Source: JAJTHJ01 sp046316025
GTDB lineage: Bacteria > Pseudomonadota > Gammaproteobacteria > Burkholderiales > Burkholderiaceae_F
Assembly (NCBI GenBank): GCA_046316025.1
Contig: JBKCXU010000146.1
Coordinates: 4,484 to 68,483 of the forward strand
Length of the DNA stretch: 64,000 nucleotides
Reading direction: 5' to 3'
Positions 60,966-64,000 of this stretch are shown here, piece after piece (positions within the stretch are counted from its first letter, which is position 1; every line of letters begins with the position of its first letter). Position numbers and translations under genes: made by a program. A model generated the notes under the pieces. The model was given only the letters and a program-made list of their open reading frames with translations. It was not told the DNA's origin and made no database searches.

Positions 60966-61748
60966 CTATCTCTTTGCGAATCCGGCGGCCACCATCTTCC
61001 TGCGTATGAAAGCGATCTGCGTTTGCAGCGGTAGGTTCTTGGGACACACGTCGTGACAGGCGACGAGCGACATGCAGCCGAACACACCCTCGTCGGTGCC
61101 GATCAGCTCGTAAAAGTCGGCATCGCTGCGCGCATCGCGCGGGTCGAGGCGGAAGCGCGCGATCTTGTTGATGCCCACGGCGCCGACGAAGTCCTCGCGC
61201 ATGCGCGCGGTGCCGCAGGCGGCAAAGCAGCAGCCGCATTCGATGCAGCGGTCGAGTTCGTAGATGCGCTCGGCCAGGTCGGGGTCCATCCGCTCTTCGA
61301 GCCGGTCGAGATCGAAGTCGGGGTCGCGCAGATGCACCCAGGTGCGCAGCCGCTCGCTCATCCCGCGCATCCACGTGCCGGTATCGACCGACAGGTCGGC
61401 AATCAGCGCGAAGCCCGGCAACGGCGCCAACGTGATCTCCGGCCCGACGTCGCGCAGCATGGTGCGGCAGGCGAGCATCGGCCGGCCGTTGACCATCATT
61501 GCGCAGGAGCCGCACACGCCGGCGCGACAGACGAAGTCGAATTGCAGCGAGGGGTCTTGTCTTTCGCGGATTTCGTTCAGCGCGACGAAGAAGGTGAGGC
61601 CGTCGGCGTCGTCCATCTCGTAGGTCTGCATCCGCGGCACGCTCGCCGGGTCGGACGGGTTGTGGCGGAAGACGTGCAGGCGCAGCTTTTGCGGCGGGGT
61701 GGCGCCGTTGCCGTTGCGGGGGACGAGTTTGATTTGGGCTTCGGTCAT
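60966..61748 (-). CDS. frdB: Fumarate reductase iron-sulfur subunit, Wolinella-type
   Basis: A 260-residue FrdB/SdhB. The [2Fe-2S] Cys are in CRAGVCGSCAMMVNGRPMLAC. The [4Fe-4S] and [3Fe-4S] Cys are in CIECGCCFAACGT and CHDVCPKNLP, the form with CIECGCC rather than CILCGAC. Start at 61748, after which the protein begins MTEAQIKLVPRNGNG. The 127-bp gap to frdA holds a palindromic repeat. Confidence 0.93.
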   Translation of the reverse strand: MTEAQIKLVPRNGNGATPPQKLRLHVFRHNPSDPASVPRMQTYEMDDADGLTFFVALNEIRERQDPSLQFDFVCRAGVCGSCAMMVNGRPMLACRTMLRDVGPEITLAPLPGFALIADLSVDTGTWMRGMSERLRTWVHLRDPDFDLDRLEERMDPDLAERIYELDRCIECGCCFAACGTARMREDFVGAVGINKIARFRLDPRDARSDADFYELIGTDEGVFGCMSLVACHDVCPKNLPLQTQIAFIRRKMVAAGFAKR

Positions 61749-61778
61749 TGCAGAAGCTCGCTTCGGGCGGGCGCTCGG

Positions 61779-61865
61779 CGCCCCCACCCCAGCCCTCCCC
61801 CGCTTCGCAGGGGAGGGAGCAAACATTCCCTCCCCCGTTTACGGGGGAGGGTTAGGGTGGGGGCG
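61779..61865. repeat. 87-bp palindromic element of the C/G-rich family
   Basis: The ends match in 19 of 21 positions as inverted copies, and two hairpins lie between, the same plan as the element in hoxT at 13907. It lies between frdA and frdB, and may affect the ratio of the two subunits. Confidence 0.85.
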
Positions 61866-61875
61866 AGGCGCCGCA

Positions 61876-63870
61876 TCATGCCGCCACCTTCCCATCCAAC
61901 GACTCATCCACCCGCTCATTCCGCCCCCGGTACTGCTCCGGCAACAACGGCTTGAAAGGCATCAGCGCCTCTTGCAGCGCAAAGCGGTCGGCCCCGTGCA
62001 GCGCACGCAGGCGCTCGACTTCGGCCTGGCGCGCGGCGGTGTCGGGGTGATCGAGATAGTCCCGGGCGCCATAGCCGCGCCAGCCGGGCGGCAGTTCCAT
62101 CTTGCGCACGTCGAGCGGCTCGTAGGTCAGCTCCGGCAGCAGCGCGCCGGTGTGCGGCCACCGCGCCAGCGTGCGCTTGAGCCAGTGGGCGTCGTCACGC
62201 CGCGGATGGTCTTCGCGGAAATGCGCGCCGCGGCTTTCGGTGCGCGCCAGCGCGCCCGCCGCCACGCAGGCGGCGACCTTCAACATCAGCGGCATCCGGT
62301 AGGCAATCACCAGTTCCGGGTTGGCGCCCGGGGCGCGGGTGCCGACGCGGACGTGGCGGGCGCGGGCGATCAGGCCTTGCAGCCGGCGCACGGCTTCTTC
62401 CAGATGCGCGGCATCGCGAAAGATGCCGACGTGCGAGGTCATCAGCTCCTGCATCTCGACGCGCAGCCGGTTGGGGTCTTCCCAGCCGTCGCCATCCATG
62501 AACTGCGCGAGCTTGGCGCGCTCGGCATCGAGGAACTGCTGCGCCAGCGACAGCGGCGCATCGAGCTTGTTCTCGGGCCGGTCGCAGAAGTCGGCGATGA
62601 ACTCGCCAACGATCATCCCCGCCACCACGGTCTCGGCGACCGAGTTGCCGCCCAGCCGGTTAAAGCCATGCATGTCCCAGCAGGCGGCCTCGCCCGCGGC
62701 AAAGAGGCCGCGCAAGACCGGGCTTTCGCCGGTGGGCAAGGTGCGGATGCCGCCCATCGTGTAGTGCTGCGCCGGCCGCACGGGGATCCACTGCTCCGCC
62801 GGGTCGATGCCGAGAAAGTATTTGCAGATCTCGTGCACCTCGCGCAGGTTGTGCTCGATGTGCCGGCGGCCGAGCAGCGTGATGTCCAGCCACAGGTGTT
62901 CGCCGAATCGGCTCCTGACGCCCTTGCCCTTGCGGACGTGCTCTTCCATCCGGCGGCTGACTACGTCGCGGCTGGCGAGTTCGCGCTTCTCCGGCTCGTA
63001 GTCGGGCATGAAGCGGTGGCCGTCCACATCCTTCAACAGCCCGCCGTCGCCGCGGCAACCTTCGGTGACCAGGATGCCGGCCGGGAAGATGCCGGTCGGG
63101 TGGAACTGCACCGCCTCCATGTTGCCGAGGGTGGCGATGCCGGTTTCCAAGGCGAGTCCCGCGCCCTGCCCCATGTTGATCACGGCGTTGGTGGTGACGC
63201 GGTACAACCGCCCGGCGCCGCCGGTGGCGACACAGGTCGCCTTCGCCAGATACGCGGTGAGTTCGCCGGTGATCAGGTCGCGCACCACTGCGCCGTAGCA
63301 GCGCGCGCCGTCGTGGATCAAGGCGAGTGCCTCCTTGCGCTCGTGCACGGGGATGCTCTCGGCAATGGCGCGGTCGCTCACGGTGTAGAGCATCGCGTGG
63401 CCGGTGCCGTCGGAGACGTAACAGGTGCGCCACTTTTTAGTGCCGCCAAAGTCGCGCTGCGCGACCAGGCCGTGTTTGGCCTCGCTTTCGGTCAGTACGA
63501 CTTTCTCGTTGTTGATGATGACTTCGTGCGGGCCGGCGCGCACCCGGCTCCACGGCACGCCCCAGGCGGCCAGTTCGCGCACCGCCTTGGGCGCCGTGTG
63601 CACGAACATCCGGGCCACCTCTTGATCGGCGCCCCAGTCGGAGCCGCGCACGGTGTCTTCGAAGTGCACGTCCTCGTTGTCGCCCTCGCCCTTGAACACG
63701 TTGGCGAGCGAGGCCTGCATGCCCCCCTGTGCCGCCACCGAGTGCGATCGCTTGGGCGGCACCAGCGACAGGATCAGCGCCGCATGCCCGCGCCGCCGCG
63801 CGCCGATGGCCACCCGCAGGCCGGCGAGCCCGCCGCCGATGACCAGTACGTCGGTGGTGACGACTTTCAT
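61876..63870 (-). CDS. frdA: Fumarate reductase flavoprotein subunit, Wolinella-type
   Basis: A 664-residue FrdA. FAD binding: VLVIGGGLAGLRVAIGAR and the covalent-FAD His in PPKRSHSVAAQGGMQ. Active-site motifs: AVQFHPTGIFPAG, EGCRGDGGLL, PAQHYTMGGIRTL, GEAACWDMHGFNRLGGNS. The length and the DVHFEDTVRGSDWGADQEV segment match epsilonproteobacterial-type FrdA. The membrane subunit FrdC would lie upstream, beyond the window edge. The start at 63870 excludes a ten-residue non-conserved extension. Confidence 0.95.
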   Translation of the reverse strand: MKVVTTDVLVIGGGLAGLRVAIGARRRGHAALILSLVPPKRSHSVAAQGGMQASLANVFKGEGDNEDVHFEDTVRGSDWGADQEVARMFVHTAPKAVRELAAWGVPWSRVRAGPHEVIINNEKVVLTESEAKHGLVAQRDFGGTKKWRTCYVSDGTGHAMLYTVSDRAIAESIPVHERKEALALIHDGARCYGAVVRDLITGELTAYLAKATCVATGGAGRLYRVTTNAVINMGQGAGLALETGIATLGNMEAVQFHPTGIFPAGILVTEGCRGDGGLLKDVDGHRFMPDYEPEKRELASRDVVSRRMEEHVRKGKGVRSRFGEHLWLDITLLGRRHIEHNLREVHEICKYFLGIDPAEQWIPVRPAQHYTMGGIRTLPTGESPVLRGLFAAGEAACWDMHGFNRLGGNSVAETVVAGMIVGEFIADFCDRPENKLDAPLSLAQQFLDAERAKLAQFMDGDGWEDPNRLRVEMQELMTSHVGIFRDAAHLEEAVRRLQGLIARARHVRVGTRAPGANPELVIAYRMPLMLKVAACVAAGALARTESRGAHFREDHPRRDDAHWLKRTLARWPHTGALLPELTYEPLDVRKMELPPGWRGYGARDYLDHPDTAARQAEVERLRALHGADRFALQEALMPFKPLLPEQYRGRNERVDESLDGKVAA

Positions 63871-63901
63871 CGGACGGCCTCCGGCGCACCCAATGGGCAC
63901 G

Positions 63902-63973
63902 TCGTTCCCGCGTATGCGGTAACCCAGAAGCGTCTGGGACCAACGCTGGGTTCACGCTTCCGCGGCAACGACA
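63902..63973. repeat. Palindromic repeat related to the MITE family, upstream of frdA
   Basis: The ends read GTCGTTCCCGCG and CCGCGGCAACGAC, inverted copies with small changes. Internal arms CCCAGAAGCGT and ACGCTGGG also pair roughly. It shares the TTCCCGCG hairpin style of the 130-bp elements. Confidence 0.65.
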
Positions 63974-64000
63974 ACAAGCCGGTGTGCAGCCAAGTCATTT

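Overview
The window is GC-rich, densely packed DNA from a proteobacterium, most likely a betaproteobacterium. The hydrogenase gene order closely follows the oxygen-tolerant membrane-bound hydrogenase operon known from Ralstonia/Cupriavidus and relatives. The Wolinella-type fumarate reductase subunits, Acr3-type arsenic operon and FNR-type sites suggest a respiratory lifestyle that moves between oxic and low-oxygen conditions. Genus cannot be named from the sequence. No rRNA, tRNA or CRISPR array was recognised.

Region 1 (about 1-22 kb) is mostly one reverse-strand hydrogenase locus: hoxK-G-Z, hoxM-L-O-Q-R-T-V, hypA-B-F-C-D-E, hypX and nikR. HoxK carries the six-cysteine proximal-cluster signature of oxygen-tolerant group 1d enzymes, and HypX can supply the CO ligand in air. 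The block is split at four junctions by unrelated genes: an orphan HigA-type antitoxin and a forward lipoprotein, a low-GC 106-codon gene, a toxin-antitoxin pair with a frameshifted toxin, and a forward EF-hand gene. Upstream of both hoxK and hoxM lies the same pair of sites, a perfect FNR-type palindrome and a 21-bp inverted repeat.

Region 2 (22-41 kb) holds a peptide-type ABC transporter operon with an N-formylglutamate amidohydrolase-like gene, housekeeping genes, an arsenic operon (arsR-arsI-arsN2-arsC-acr3), bacterioferritin, a cytochrome c peroxidase pseudogene broken by a 130-bp MITE, and a chaA-type antiporter. A second toxin-antitoxin module also has a frameshifted toxin. A frameshifted MmeI-like restriction-modification gene follows (41.6-44.4 kb).

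Region 3 (44.6-51 kb) is the most interesting. It is a compact reverse-strand operon encoding a cytochrome P450, a 68-residue precursor peptide ending in Trp-Leu-Tyr-Asp, a DUF692/MNIO enzyme, an RRE-like partner protein, a B12-dependent radical SAM enzyme and a methyltransferase. This is the enzyme set described for aminopyruvatide-type RiPPs. The Trp-containing core and the adjacent ecotin (a protease inhibitor) make it a plausible new protease-inhibitor RiPP.

Region 4 (51.8-64 kb) has two spondin-domain proteins, a phosphonate-type ABC transporter operon with a propeller protein and a peroxiredoxin, a nested pair of insertion sequences, and fumarate reductase FrdAB. An intact IS110-family element sits inside a degenerate IS3-like element. 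The IS110 left end contains a readable bridge RNA whose guide segments match both its target and its own ends. The outer IS separates a 5' fragment of aspA from a 3' fragment of pepE, which indicates a past deletion.

Small palindromic repeats of two families (a C/G-rich 84-100 bp type and a 70-130 bp type) recur through the window and twice lie in frame inside genes. One-base frameshifts appear only in accessory genes (two toxins, the MmeI-like gene and the peroxidase).
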